Below the pieces are notes generated by a model, which saw nothing but the letters and a program-made list of their open reading frames with translations, made no database searches and was not told the DNA's origin. This document shows, piece after piece, positions 22,516 to 31,182 of a DNA stretch of 34,527 bases; position 1 is the first letter of the stretch, and each line of letters opens with the position of its first letter. The position numbers and the translations under genes are program-made. The DNA is taken from the NCBI RefSeq assembly GCF_019334315.1, contig NZ_JAHWGL010000051.1, forward strand, positions 1-34,527, read 5' to 3'. This stretch comes from Hymenobacter profundi (GTDB lineage Bacteria > Bacteroidota > Bacteroidia > Cytophagales > Hymenobacteraceae).

Positions 22516-23079
22516 TCAAGGCCGTGGTTTTCCGGGGATGCGGGGGCCTTTTTTACCTTGTGCATCGAATTGAATCGAGGACGAAGAGAGGGTTTTATTT
22601 TGCTGCGGTAGATAATCCCAGTAGGTGATTTTGCTGGTATCCGTGGGAGTCGCGTTTCGAAACTCAATACGCGTGAGGTGAACCACCACAGCTCCCGCCA
22701 CCAGGCTGCTGTCAGCGTACTGATCGAACAGCACACTTCCTACATGCGTGCGGTTGTAGCCCTCAAAGGGCGCGGTGTGTTGAGTATGTGAGATCAATTG
22801 TCCGGCTTTGTTGTACTGCTTCCATTCGCCGTGTTCCACGAAGATAAATTTTCCCTGCTCTTTAGTTACTGTTAGCGGTCCCTGCCAGTAAATCTGGCTC
22901 GGGTTCGAGCGCCAATACGACACATGCATTTTGTCCACCGGCTGTCCTACCTCCAACTGGGCCTTTTCTGCCGCAGTGAGATGTGATTGGTAGTCCGCAT
23001 GCATAAACGCTTGCGGGACACACCCGCACAAAAGTCCAGAGGTTACCAGTAGAAGGTGGAGGTAGGATTTGAGGGGCAT
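22516..23079 (-). CDS. Putative lipoprotein with MORN/YwqK-like segment
   Basis: The 187 residues begin MPLKSYLHLLLVTSGLLCGC, with a good lipobox ending at C20. The middle part (FIFVEHGEWKQYNKAGQLISHTQH) resembles the 'G-W-x-x-Y-x-x-x-G-x-L' repeats of MORN or YwqK-like proteins. YwqK-like modules are common in Bacteroidota surface proteins, but only about one repeat is visible, so this is a weak hint. The chain ends in a Pro/Lys-rich tail. It is likely co-transcribed with the next lipoprotein gene. Confidence 0.65.
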   Translation of the reverse strand: MPLKSYLHLLLVTSGLLCGCVPQAFMHADYQSHLTAAEKAQLEVGQPVDKMHVSYWRSNPSQIYWQGPLTVTKEQGKFIFVEHGEWKQYNKAGQLISHTQHTAPFEGYNRTHVGSVLFDQYADSSLVAGAVVVHLTRIEFRNATPTDTSKITYWDYLPQQNKTLSSSSIQFDAQGKKGPRIPGKPRP

Positions 23080-23375
23080 TTAGTAAGAGGACAGCAAGTT
23101 AGCGAAGAGCTGGTAAGGGAGCACGTAAAAACCACTTGCTTTTTACGCCGTTTTTCGAAGTAGATAAAAGCAAGAAATAGGCCTAGCTGCCACGCTGTTC
23201 AAATCCTGAGAAAAGTTGATTTACATAAGATTGCTTATAAGCGTGACCTCGGAAAAGTAGTGGTTTTGGCTCAGTTGCTTCTATCTCTGCTCAGTTGTAC
23301 TTTCCCCTTGAGCACCGGTGAAGTTATCTTCCTGGGCCAGCGCGAGAGTATCTCATTACGCATATAGAAGAGAGC

Positions 23376-23783
23376 ATGAGTCATCGCCACTACTACCTTC
23401 TGCTGTTTCCTTGCCTTACTCTCTGGCTGTTTACCACGACCAGCTGTACGCCAACAACTGCTGACTTTACGCTTTACCTCAGAAGCCGAGACGCGACGCG
23501 GGTGCAACCTCTTGCCATCTACCTGGACACGACGGTAATTGCTACGCTGGACTTGGCTCCGAACGATGTGGAAGAGCGCTATAACACATTTTGTTGCTTT
23601 CCTCGAGGCCGCGCACGCACGATCAAGGTGGTTGTGAACGACACGTTAGTGGTGCAACGTTTTTTGGCTCCTGGACCTTGGTCCAAAGTATTTATTACGG
23701 TCGCTTCCTCGGCAAGACAACGAGATTATAACGATCCTGCCGTGCCTGTGTACTTATACCAAGCTGGTCGGAGAACGGCTTAA
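23376..23783 (+). CDS. Putative lipoprotein
   Basis: The 135 residues carry a signal peptide with lipobox FTTTSC (C24) and a compact beta-rich mature domain (DFTLYLRSRDATRVQPLAIYLDTTVIATLDL..., ending VPVYLYQAGRR). No known family. GC is intermediate. It lies between two inverted copies of AAAAGTAGTGGTTTT (23253-23267 and 25072-25086), together with the beta-barrel gene at 24046. Confidence 0.6.
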   Translation: MSHRHYYLLLFPCLTLWLFTTTSCTPTTADFTLYLRSRDATRVQPLAIYLDTTVIATLDLAPNDVEERYNTFCCFPRGRARTIKVVVNDTLVVQRFLAPGPWSKVFITVASSARQRDYNDPAVPVYLYQAGRRTA

Positions 23784-24045
23784 AACTTAACTCAAGCGGT
23801 AGACAGCCTCTACGATAATGGTGTTCTGCCAGAAAAGGTAGTCCAACTTTCCAACGATTCTATTGTCCACATCTCATTTCGGTAGACTACTATTCTAATA
23901 GCAAGTATTCACCTGTTAGAGCTGCGTATCAGCTTGTAACATTTAGTAAAGGGACCTCGGCAAACGTTATTTAGAGAGTAGGCGGCAGAAGCTTGCTTCT
24001 CACACGTGGCAGCCATGTAGTGCTAATAAGGTATGCACAGAAGGA

Positions 24046-24861
24046 CTATTTCTTCCGGCCTAGGCCTACCGTATACTGCACACTGAGGCGGCCGAGCAGT
24101 CCACCCAACTCCGGTAGATCGTCGGCTCTTGGATCGGCCTGGGCAATGCCCGTGTACCCGGTCACCGTTACCTGGGCCGGTGGGGCCGAGAGGGGGGAGG
24201 ACACGCCCGCTTGGGCGTTCAACTTGAAGGCTTTCCACAGAAAGCTGCCACTTAGCACGGGTTCCAGCAGCAGCCCCCGCAACTCCTCCACCCGGTGGAC
24301 ATCCGTATAGTGCGGATACCTGACCTGATAATAGCGTAACTGCTGGTAGCGGGCGTATACCAAGCGCAAGCCGAATGCCATCTCCCAGTGCGTTACCCGC
24401 CGGCCGACGTTTACCTGGCTGAAGGCCGTCCAGTAGCGCGCGTGGGTAAAATCCGCCTCGTCTGAGAGTTTTCCGAAGGCCCAGGAATTGACCATGCGCG
24501 TGAGGCCGGCCCCGGCGTACGCCTCCACCACCGTGAGGAAGGAACGGTTGAGGGGGGTGAAATAGCCCAGCCCCCCCGTGAGCACGTAATTGCGGTTGCG
24601 TTGCTGATAGGCGTCGCCAAACAGGCTTCGGCGTTGGTGCAGCGCGTTGTCAAGAGTAGCCGTCTGGAAGACGACCAGGTGTCTAGTCAGCGTGTAGGAC
24701 AGGTGCAGCTGGTAGCCACCGCCGACGCCGGCAGCTACCTGTAGCTGACGGGCCTGCTCATGCAGGGGCATCAGCAAGGACTTGGGGGTGTAAAAGTCAC
24801 GCTGGGCAAACCCTATTGTGGGAGCAAGTAGCCCAAGTAGCAGCAGGGAATAGTGCAGCAT
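24046..24861 (-). CDS. Outer-membrane beta-barrel-like protein
   Basis: The 271 residues start with signal peptide MLHYSLLLLGLLAPTIGFAQ (cleavage after FAQ). The rest shows alternating aromatic/hydrophobic strands and Gly turns (VAAGVGGGYQLHLSYTL, YVLTGGLGYFTPLN, MAFGLRLVYARYQQLRYYQVRY) and ends in strand-like LGRLSVQYTVGLGRKK. This is the usual look of porin-family/OmpA-like 8-strand barrels of Bacteroidota. No ligand or partner can be named. Confidence 0.7.
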   Translation of the reverse strand: MLHYSLLLLGLLAPTIGFAQRDFYTPKSLLMPLHEQARQLQVAAGVGGGYQLHLSYTLTRHLVVFQTATLDNALHQRRSLFGDAYQQRNRNYVLTGGLGYFTPLNRSFLTVVEAYAGAGLTRMVNSWAFGKLSDEADFTHARYWTAFSQVNVGRRVTHWEMAFGLRLVYARYQQLRYYQVRYPHYTDVHRVEELRGLLLEPVLSGSFLWKAFKLNAQAGVSSPLSAPPAQVTVTGYTGIAQADPRADDLPELGGLLGRLSVQYTVGLGRKK

Positions 24862-25302
24862 GGCTAGCTAAGGGGTTAAGTAAAAGCTGCACTAGTTCAG
24901 TATAGAGTGGGATACATGGCCACGCACGCAAGTGACCCTATCCAGACCGCGTCGTAAGTTCTCTGGCACAGGCTGTGCCCCTAAGGCCCTCGGCGCAACG
25001 CTCGATGGATCAAACGTACCGCTCCCACGCCCGGGGTCCAACCTAAGAGGGGACATGCACAGACCTTCTAAAAAACCACTACTTTTTGCAATACGCTACA
25101 AGTCAATTGCTTATACTATAAAAAAAGGACTTTTACCTAATTGTTTCACACCGTAGGTGCCCTGCAGGACCCGCTGATAAGCCCCACGACGCGTTTTGCA
25201 ACAGCCACAGTAGGTATTCGATACTTTTGAAAGAGAACCGGCTTATGCTTCCTTATGCGCAACCTCGGAGTATAGTATTTTACCTTCTTACTTACCTCTC
25301 TT
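24862..25302. other. Intergenic stretch with an orphan IS terminus
   Basis: No gene is supported. It contains the inverted motif AAAACCACTACTTTT at 25072-25086 and an isolated IS1182-like right terminus at 25193-25208. The latter part is AT-rich and probably holds the promoter of the lipoprotein gene at 25303. Confidence 0.4.
25193..25208. repeat. Orphan IS1182-like terminus
   Basis: GTTTTGCAACAGCCAC equals the right-hand end of the family (compare 21904-21919, CTTTTGCAACAGCCAC). The element should extend leftward, but I found no matching left end within 1.5 kb and no transposase frame. It is probably the relic of a deleted copy. Confidence 0.6.
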
Positions 25303-26094
25303 ATGTCTCGTATACCATCCTTCTACTGCCCGTTTCGTCCTGGCTATCGCCTTTGGTTGCTTGGCATCGTGTCCACCCTGCTAGCGTGTCAAACGCAAAC
25401 AGCACAGGTAGTGCCATCAGCTAACGCCTTTCGGGAAGGTCATCAGTTCACCTATCAAGTGGCGCGGGTTGCTCCCGGCAGTCAACAGGAACAGGTAGAC
25501 ACGCTGGTGCTTACCAGCTTCGGGATCGATCCTAACCGGGAAGTGGACACCTTCCGTACGGCCCATTTCGCCCTGCGCACTCGACAGACAACACTCGGTT
25601 ACAGCTATGAGGCACATAGTACGCCGAAGGCTTTTTCTGGGGTAATCGAACATGATTCGCTCCTATGGAGCCACCCGCCGCGGGACGGGGACTACGCCAT
25701 CTTGGAGTTGAGTCCTTTTCCGTACATCCAATTGCCCGCTCGAACCGGCCATCAGTGGACGTGGGATCTAACGGTGGGTGACAGTTGGAGTAATCCGCAG
25801 TGGGCCACGTGGCAGGGTCGCATCCACGTGCGCAGCCAGTATCGGGTGGTCGGGAAGCAAGTAGTCCTGACGCCGCTTGGTTCGCTATGCTGCTGGCTGG
25901 TCCGCGCCCATGCTAGCTGCCCGGTGGGAAACTCTTCTCTGGACCTGTGGTACCATCCCGCCTATGGATTTGTGCAACTAGACTACCATACGATCACGGG
26001 TAGTCGTCTTACCTTTAAACTGGTAGGCGAACGGATGGAGCAGTCTATCCGACCCTTTCCCATACCGAATTATCAACTGTCAGCCTCAAAGTGA
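25303..26094 (+). CDS. Putative lipoprotein of unknown function
   Basis: The 263 residues start with a signal peptide ending in lipobox TLLAC (C29), then a polar linker and a beta-rich mature domain with many Trp/Tyr (HQWTWDLTVGDSWSNPQWATWQGRIHVRSQYRVVGK). A 'WYHPAYGFVQLDY' end segment resembles the closing part of periplasmic YceI-unrelated 'DUF3108-like' surface proteins, where such a phrase marks the domain end; this is only a similarity of style. It stands alone on the plus strand. Confidence 0.6.
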   Translation: MSRIPSFYCPFRPGYRLWLLGIVSTLLACQTQTAQVVPSANAFREGHQFTYQVARVAPGSQQEQVDTLVLTSFGIDPNREVDTFRTAHFALRTRQTTLGYSYEAHSTPKAFSGVIEHDSLLWSHPPRDGDYAILELSPFPYIQLPARTGHQWTWDLTVGDSWSNPQWATWQGRIHVRSQYRVVGKQVVLTPLGSLCCWLVRAHASCPVGNSSLDLWYHPAYGFVQLDYHTITGSRLTFKLVGERMEQSIRPFPIPNYQLSASK

Positions 26095-26256
26095 AGGCAC
26101 TAATTACAGTCTATAACATTAATTGAACGGTATACCAAAAGATGCCACACGCTCTGTACTATACTACCTTCTTTATTGGTAGCGTGATATCTTTCCGGAG
26201 CTGTCATAATTAAGTGTTGAACAACTGCCGGAGCCCAAGAGGTTGAAACCATTGTA

Positions 26257-27363
26257 CTACTGAGTCTTCACCAACCGCCACCAGGGGGCGGTGGGCCACT
26301 GCGTAGTGGTTGTCACAAGTATGGGTTCCCCCAGGCGGGGGGTGGTTAGGGGCAAGTCCCGCCGGGTAGCTTCCGCCAGCGCGCGCTCCACGGGTTCAGT
26401 CCAGGGATGCAGCGACTCCGAGAAAGCCGCCCAATGAACGGGCAGCATCCGGCGGCTTCGCAAGTCTAGGGCGGCTTGCACGCTTTGTTCGGGCAGCATG
26501 TGCATCTGTGCCCACTGCGGGCTGTACTGCCCGCATTCCATCAACGTTAAATCAAACGGACCATAAGTATCCCCAATGGTTTTGAAATGCGGGCCGTACC
26601 CCCCATCACCACTGAAAAAGAGGCGGCAGGTAGTAGCTTGCAGAACCCAGGAGCCCCACAAGGTGGCGTTTCGGCGTCCACCCCGTCCGGAGCCATGGTG
26701 GGTGGGCGTGCAGACCAGCGTGAGGCCGGGTAGGCGGGCTTCCTCCCACCAGTTGAGCTCGGTGATGCGTTCGGTGGCCACGCCCCATCGGACTAAATGT
26801 GACCCTACACCCAGGGGCACATAAAAGTGGCCTACCTTGTCGCGCAACTGCTCGATGGTCGCGCGGTCCAGGTGGTCGAAGTGGTCGTGTGAAATCAGAA
26901 CGGCGTCGATAAAGGGCAGTTGCGTGGCCGTGACTGGTACCGTGCGGGTGTAGCGCTGAGGCGAAACCCAGGCGACGGGCCCAACTGTGAAACCCAGCAC
27001 CGGGTCGAGCAGGAGCTTGTGTCCCGCTATTTCCACCAGGCTGGAGGAATGGCCCAGCCACGTCACGCGCACCAGGTCCGGCCGGCGGTCGGTTAGCGTA
27101 GCAACGTCCAGCGGGATAACGGGCAGCGGCGCGGCTGGCTCCCGATCCGGCACCTTGGTTGTGAGAAAATGCCAGAGCACGGTAAAAGGGTTGCCCGACG
27201 GGAGGGAAGCGGTGGTATCTTGGTTGACGAACCGACCGCGCGTATAATGCCCCGAACGGGCGTAAACGGCCCGGCGAGCCGCCGATGGAGCGCACCCTGT
27301 CGTTAGGTTCAGGTGCGCGATAATTGTTGCGGCCAGCAGCCAAATTCTCCACCGATTATGCAT
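26257..27363 (-). CDS. MBL-fold metallohydrolase lipoprotein (NAPE-PLD/UlaG-like)
   Basis: The 368 residues start with a lipoprotein signal (LNLTTGC, C24). The metallo-beta-lactamase fold begins at VRVTWLGHSSSLVEI (residue ~98). The metal-binding HDHFDHLD is at 159-166, a second His site lies in PTHHGSGRGG, SGDGGYGPHF carries the bridging Asp, and HWAAFSESLHPW holds the last His. The layout and the WLGHSS/HHGSGRGG words match the NAPE-hydrolysing phospholipase D-like branch, whose members cleave phosphodiester or lactone bonds. A membrane-anchored periplasmic hydrolase acting on lipids is a fair inference. Confidence 0.85.
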   Translation of the reverse strand: MHNRWRIWLLAATIIAHLNLTTGCAPSAARRAVYARSGHYTRGRFVNQDTTASLPSGNPFTVLWHFLTTKVPDREPAAPLPVIPLDVATLTDRRPDLVRVTWLGHSSSLVEIAGHKLLLDPVLGFTVGPVAWVSPQRYTRTVPVTATQLPFIDAVLISHDHFDHLDRATIEQLRDKVGHFYVPLGVGSHLVRWGVATERITELNWWEEARLPGLTLVCTPTHHGSGRGGRRNATLWGSWVLQATTCRLFFSGDGGYGPHFKTIGDTYGPFDLTLMECGQYSPQWAQMHMLPEQSVQAALDLRSRRMLPVHWAAFSESLHPWTEPVERALAEATRRDLPLTTPRLGEPILVTTTTQWPTAPWWRLVKTQ

Positions 27364-27682
27364 GTGCTCTATTCCTAAGAGGGGTGAATGACGTAGCAGC
27401 TTATGCGGGGTGGGCAGCTAGAATCAGCTTTACGCCCAAGCCCAGCACCAACACGTCGGTTGAGGATAGTTTCCGCTAACTGAAGGCTCACCACGTATTG
27501 CTGACGGGTGGTAACGTCATGATAGGGCGTCAACTACCAGGCGGGCACACGCCCACCACGAATTATTGGAAAGGCGACGTATCTACCTGCAATTCGCTTG
27601 CGTTTGGCAGTTGAAAGGCCTGCTCCGGTTTGGTCAAGCTTGCGCGGGGGGCATTCGGGGCTCCGTCGTAAGAAGACGCATT
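27364..27682. other. Intergenic stretch with a possible gene remnant
   Basis: On the minus strand, 27413 to about 27535 reads LTPYHDVTTRQQYVVSLQLAE and onward for about 40 residues without a start codon, ending in nonsense. It looks more protein-like than chance but matches nothing I know. A decayed gene fragment is possible. Nothing else is seen. Confidence 0.3.
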
Positions 27683-28603
27683 TCAATTAAAGGACTGCCT
27701 GAATTCCAGGGGCGAAACGCTGGTCTTGGTCTTGAATAATTTACTAAACGATTGGGGGTGCTCGAAACCTAATTCGTAGGCAATTTCGCTGACAGATAAA
27801 TCAGTTGTGGAGAGTTTTTCTTTCGCTTTATCAATCAACTTATCGTGAATATACTGTTGCGTATTTTTTCCTGTCAGGATGTTCAGCAAACCGCGTAAAT
27901 AGTTGGGTGAAATATTGAGCTGACTTGAAATATACTGCACACTCGGCAAGCCTTTCGCTGCCAAAGCGTTGCTATTAAAATAATCAGCCATCAACTTTTC
28001 CAGTCGATCAATAATTTGATGGTTGCTGCGCTTTCGGGTAATAAACTGACGCTGGTAAAAGCGCTCCGAATAATTTAGCAACGTTTCAAGGTGCGAAACG
28101 ATAATGTCTCCGCTAAATTTATCAATATTTGATTGGTATTCGGTTTCAATGTTTTTTATGATGCCGTTGACAATGTTTTCTTCTCTAGCAGAGAGAAATA
28201 AGGCTTCGTTTACCGAATAATCAAAGTACTCGTATTTTTTAATAGTACTAGCTAATGTCGTGCCCCATAGCAAGTCGGGATGCACCAGCAAAACCCAGCC
28301 CGAAAGATCGTCTTCAGGATTTGGACCTGCCCCGCGTATTACTTGATTGGGAGCAACAAAATACAGCATGCCATCATCAAAATCATACTGCTGTTGTCCG
28401 TAGTAAAATTTATTACTAAATCCTCTTTTTAGAGAGATGTAATAAAAATCAAATACGACTCCGTTGTCCGTCGCGTCAGTGGAAGGGGCTTGTAACGCGG
28501 CATATTCCACTACACTGATTAACGGGTGTTCGGGCTTGGGTAAACCCATGATTCGATGGCCTTCCGTAATTGTTTTTATTCGTAAGGGCTTATTGCTTGT
28601 CAT
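27683..28603 (-). CDS. AraC family transcriptional regulator (AT-rich)
   Basis: The 306-residue protein has an N-terminal cupin-type sensing domain (HRIMGLPKPEHPLISVVEY...) and a C-terminal double HTH: LPSVQYISSQLNISPNYLRGLLN, then LSVSEIAYELGFEHPQSFSKLFKTKTSVSPLEFRQS. The opening phrase is typical of Bacteroidota AraC regulators that sit beside SDR or oxidoreductase genes. It follows, on the same strand and 94 bases away, a three-gene unit (SDR, two small membrane proteins) that it may control. Base composition is AT-richer than the window average, as in those three genes. Confidence 0.88.
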   Translation of the reverse strand: MTSNKPLRIKTITEGHRIMGLPKPEHPLISVVEYAALQAPSTDATDNGVVFDFYYISLKRGFSNKFYYGQQQYDFDDGMLYFVAPNQVIRGAGPNPEDDLSGWVLLVHPDLLWGTTLASTIKKYEYFDYSVNEALFLSAREENIVNGIIKNIETEYQSNIDKFSGDIIVSHLETLLNYSERFYQRQFITRKRSNHQIIDRLEKLMADYFNSNALAAKGLPSVQYISSQLNISPNYLRGLLNILTGKNTQQYIHDKLIDKAKEKLSTTDLSVSEIAYELGFEHPQSFSKLFKTKTSVSPLEFRQSFN

Positions 28604-28697
28604 GCTGCAAAACGGAATGGTTATGTTTAAACTAATTCGGCGTTATATGTTATTGATATACTGTGATAATTTTTTGTTCAGTTGATAGTAGTTGCTG

Positions 28698-29048
28698 CTA
28701 TTTCAAAGGGTGCCGCAAGTAAATTAATAGTAATGGCAGCAAGAGAAAAGGAATTTCCAGCAACGCAATTTTATTATTTCCGGCTCTTACTGCTAGTGCC
28801 ATTATCGTAACAATTGATAGCGCATTCAGTAAATTGCCTATAAAAAACGTTCTCGGAAACAAAGTAAGCAACCCAATTGCCAGAGCTACGACACCCAGAA
28901 AAGGCATGGCTGCACTGCTGATACCTAACTTGTTCATCATTTCCGCCGATTGAGGATTGGCTTTGAAATGCAGTGAATCCCATCCATGCTTGAAGGACAA
29001 GGAAACAGATAGCCCCAATAGGATCCAAGTGATTAGGTTCTTCATCAT
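28698..29048 (-). CDS. DoxX-like small membrane protein
   Basis: The 116 residues make four transmembrane segments: LITWILLGLSVSLSF, a central MPFLGVVALAIGLLTLF, FFIGNLLNALSIVTIMAL and ALLEIPFLLLPLLLIYL. KHGWDSLHF between the first two fits the DoxX-like family pattern. It is the last gene of the SDR unit, separated from the 67-residue protein gene by a single base, so translation is probably coupled. Such DoxX-like partners of SDRs suggest a membrane redox role; the substrate is unknown. Confidence 0.75.
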   Translation of the reverse strand: MMKNLITWILLGLSVSLSFKHGWDSLHFKANPQSAEMMNKLGISSAAMPFLGVVALAIGLLTLFPRTFFIGNLLNALSIVTIMALAVRAGNNKIALLEIPFLLLPLLLIYLRHPLK

Positions 29049-29049
29049 T

Positions 29050-29253
29050 TCAAGGGCAGATGAATGTATTGAGTAGGTAGCCCATTGTTAATCTAGCGGG
29101 GATGTCAATTAGAGTGCTTATAATGATTTTCCTTGTGTCAACAGGCGAGTGAATTCCACGTTTGAAGTACAGGAAAACACCTGCTAGCGGAATCAGATTA
29201 ATTAACACGGGCAAAATAATCGACAGGGCATCTGCAGTGGTGTGCTTTTTCAT
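29050..29253 (-). CDS. 67-residue membrane protein
   Basis: It has two hydrophobic stretches: ALSIILPVLINLIPLAGVFLY near the N-terminus and PARLTMGYLLNTFICP at the end. Between them lies a short charged loop (KRGIHSPVDTRK). Its ATG overlaps the TGA of the SDR gene (ATGA at 29250-29253), a sign of translational coupling. I recognise no family, but its place between an SDR and a DoxX-like gene suggests it works with them. Confidence 0.6.
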   Translation of the reverse strand: MKKHTTADALSIILPVLINLIPLAGVFLYFKRGIHSPVDTRKIIISTLIDIPARLTMGYLLNTFICP

Positions 29254-30047
29254 TTTGCAGCAGTTAGTAATGGGTTTCCCCGCATAGCGGAAGCACCGAT
29301 TTTGCTTGCCTGCGCCAGTACAAGTTGTGGGGCCAGCCGTATGATAAAGCGAAAAACTCTCAGCAGACCGGGATAAATCTCCAACTTGTCTTTCTGCATG
29401 GCTTTGATGGCGGCTGCAACTATTATGTCCGGAGCCATCATACCGCTCGAAGAGAAACCATCTACCTCTTTAAACTTATCGTTCAACGGGGTAGAAGAGC
29501 CGGGTGCCACCAATTCAAATACCTTGATACTGGTGTTCTTCAATTGCACCCGCAACGATTGGGTGTAGGAGCGCAGCCCGGATTTGGTGGCTCCATAGAC
29601 AGGAGCTATGGGAAACGCCATCAGGGCAATGCCGGACGTGACGTTGAGAATGGCCGCGGCATTTTTCTTTTTCAAGTGCGGCAGAAATTGTTGGACCATC
29701 CGAATGGGGCCCATTAAGTTGATTTCTACCTCCCGGGTGATATCCAGTAACTCATGCTCGTCGTGCAGAACAAGCTTGCGCATCTCACCGGCATTGTTAA
29801 TGATAATATTGAGGTCAGGAAACTTCTCTACCACTTGCTGATATAACGCCTTGATATCTTCGGGCTTGCTTATATCACTTTGGAACGTGTGGACTTGCGG
29901 AAAAAGCCTTTTGGTTTCGGTAAGTTTCACCTGATTGCGGCCCGTGATAAGTACCGTATTTCCTAATTCAAGGAAGCGTTTGGTGAATTCCAGCCCAAAC
30001 CCGCTGGTCCCGCCTGTAATCAGGACGGTGTTGTTTTTCAATTCCAT
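29250..30047 (-). CDS. SDR family oxidoreductase, DltE-like
   Basis: The 265-residue SDR has TGGTSGFG (residues 11-18), NNAG (84-87), S138, Y151 and K155 (YGATK). The NADP-favouring ITGRN sits after beta-2, and a C-terminal amphipathic extension (LRVFRFIIRLAPQLVLAQ) is typical of the DltE-like branch that can associate with the membrane. It is first in a tight operon with two small membrane proteins. AT-rich codon use and many Lys/Asn residues set it off from the GC-rich SDR at 30312. A long hairpin lies upstream. Confidence 0.88.
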   Translation of the reverse strand: MELKNNTVLITGGTSGFGLEFTKRFLELGNTVLITGRNQVKLTETKRLFPQVHTFQSDISKPEDIKALYQQVVEKFPDLNIIINNAGEMRKLVLHDEHELLDITREVEINLMGPIRMVQQFLPHLKKKNAAAILNVTSGIALMAFPIAPVYGATKSGLRSYTQSLRVQLKNTSIKVFELVAPGSSTPLNDKFKEVDGFSSSGMMAPDIIVAAAIKAMQKDKLEIYPGLLRVFRFIIRLAPQLVLAQASKIGASAMRGNPLLTAAK

Positions 30048-30158
30048 TTTCCGGTTGTTTTACGTGATGTACCAGTGACAGAACAAAGGTCCATCTCACG
30101 TAAAAAGCCGCTGTAGCCAAAACGCCTTTTGTTGTAGTCGAAAGCAAAACGTCTGCTC

Positions 30159-30209
30159 CAGCAGCATCCGGAATCAGAACTAGGGAAGCTCTGATTCCGG
30201 ATGCTGCTG
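30159..30209. terminator. Long perfect hairpin between two SDR genes
   Basis: The arms CAGCAGCATCCGGAATCAGA (30159-30178) and its exact complement (30190-30209) are 20 bp with an 11-base loop. It lies downstream of the SDR at 30312 and upstream of the SDR at 30047, both on the minus strand. On that strand TTTTGCTTT follows the stem after about ten bases, which makes a terminator more likely than for the other two long hairpins. Confidence 0.6.
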
Positions 30210-30311
30210 CGTCGCCCTAGGGTTGCGGACAGGCCTGTTTATTGGTTGGTGAGGCGTCAGGTAGCTCCGCAGAACCAGGGCGTATCAGCAGGCCGGGCAG
30301 ACTGGCGGGCG

Positions 30312-31139
30312 CTAGGCGGCCGGGTGGTTCGTGGCTTTGGGCAACCCGAATTGAGCGGCCACGCCTTGACGGAACACTTCGGGCCCAGCCGTACGCCGCT
30401 GAGCGTAGGCGGCCACGGCATCGGGGCCAGCCGGGTAGCGGAGCTGGTCTTGCTCATCGGTTGCTGCTTCATACACCACTTCGGCAATAACCTCGGCGGG
30501 CGCAAATTGCACGCCTTCCTGCCCGGTCATTAGTTGCTGAAACAGAGTAGTGTACGCGTCGTGCTCGGCCACCTGCAACGAGCGCCCGGTGAAGTCGGTG
30601 GCCGTGCCGCCGGGTGAAATCGTTTTGATGCGGATGTTATGCAACGCCAACTCGAATGACATACTCTCACTCCAGCCTTCCACGGCCCACTTAGCGGCGT
30701 GATAAATAGAATACAGCGGGAAGGCGAGGAAGCCACCCATGGACGTGGTGCTCAAAATAAGGCCAGACCGCTTAGCCCGTAAATGCGGCAAAAACGCCTT
30801 CGTGACCCGAATGACGCCGAGCAGATTCGTGTTGAGCAGGTGGGTGATCTGCTCGTCCGATACAGCTTCGAGCGCCCCGATGAGACCGTAGCCTGCATTG
30901 TTGAACACCACATCGACAGGGTGCAGGGCAATGGCGCGTTGCACGGTCTGCTTGATCTGAGCCGGGTCGGTTACATCCAGCGGTAGCAGATGTACGCCCG
31001 GTAGCTGTCCAAGCTCTGTTTCGTGTTCGGGATGGCGCATGGTGGCCAGCACGTGCCAGCCTCGGGCCGCAAAGAGTTTGGCCGTGGCTTTCCCGAGGCC
31101 GGACGAAGCGCCGGTAATGAAGATAGTAGGCATAGGCAT
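30312..31139 (-). CDS. SDR family oxidoreductase
   Basis: The 275-residue classical SDR has TGASSGLG (9-16), NNAG (80-83), the serine strand LSTTSMGG, and Y146/K150 in YHAAKWA. The build (YHAAKWAVEGWSESMSFEL, then SPGGTATDF) matches the large Bacteroidota/Proteobacteria group annotated as SDR with 17-beta-hydroxysteroid-type or general carbonyl activity. The start may be at the second Met (MPTIFITG). It lies 43 bases downstream of the AraC regulator at 31183, same strand, and is probably its target. Confidence 0.88.
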   Translation of the reverse strand: MPMPTIFITGASSGLGKATAKLFAARGWHVLATMRHPEHETELGQLPGVHLLPLDVTDPAQIKQTVQRAIALHPVDVVFNNAGYGLIGALEAVSDEQITHLLNTNLLGVIRVTKAFLPHLRAKRSGLILSTTSMGGFLAFPLYSIYHAAKWAVEGWSESMSFELALHNIRIKTISPGGTATDFTGRSLQVAEHDAYTTLFQQLMTGQEGVQFAPAEVIAEVVYEAATDEQDQLRYPAGPDAVAAYAQRRTAGPEVFRQGVAAQFGLPKATNHPAA

Positions 31140-31182
31140 GCAGCGGAAAAAAGGTGATGGTACTTGAAGGGCATAGGAAAGG

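Noticed and set aside
26606..27352. 248-residue minus-strand frame in the MBL gene
   Set aside because: It is another frame of the same strand with Arg/Pro-rich shadow composition; the MBL frame has all metal ligands.
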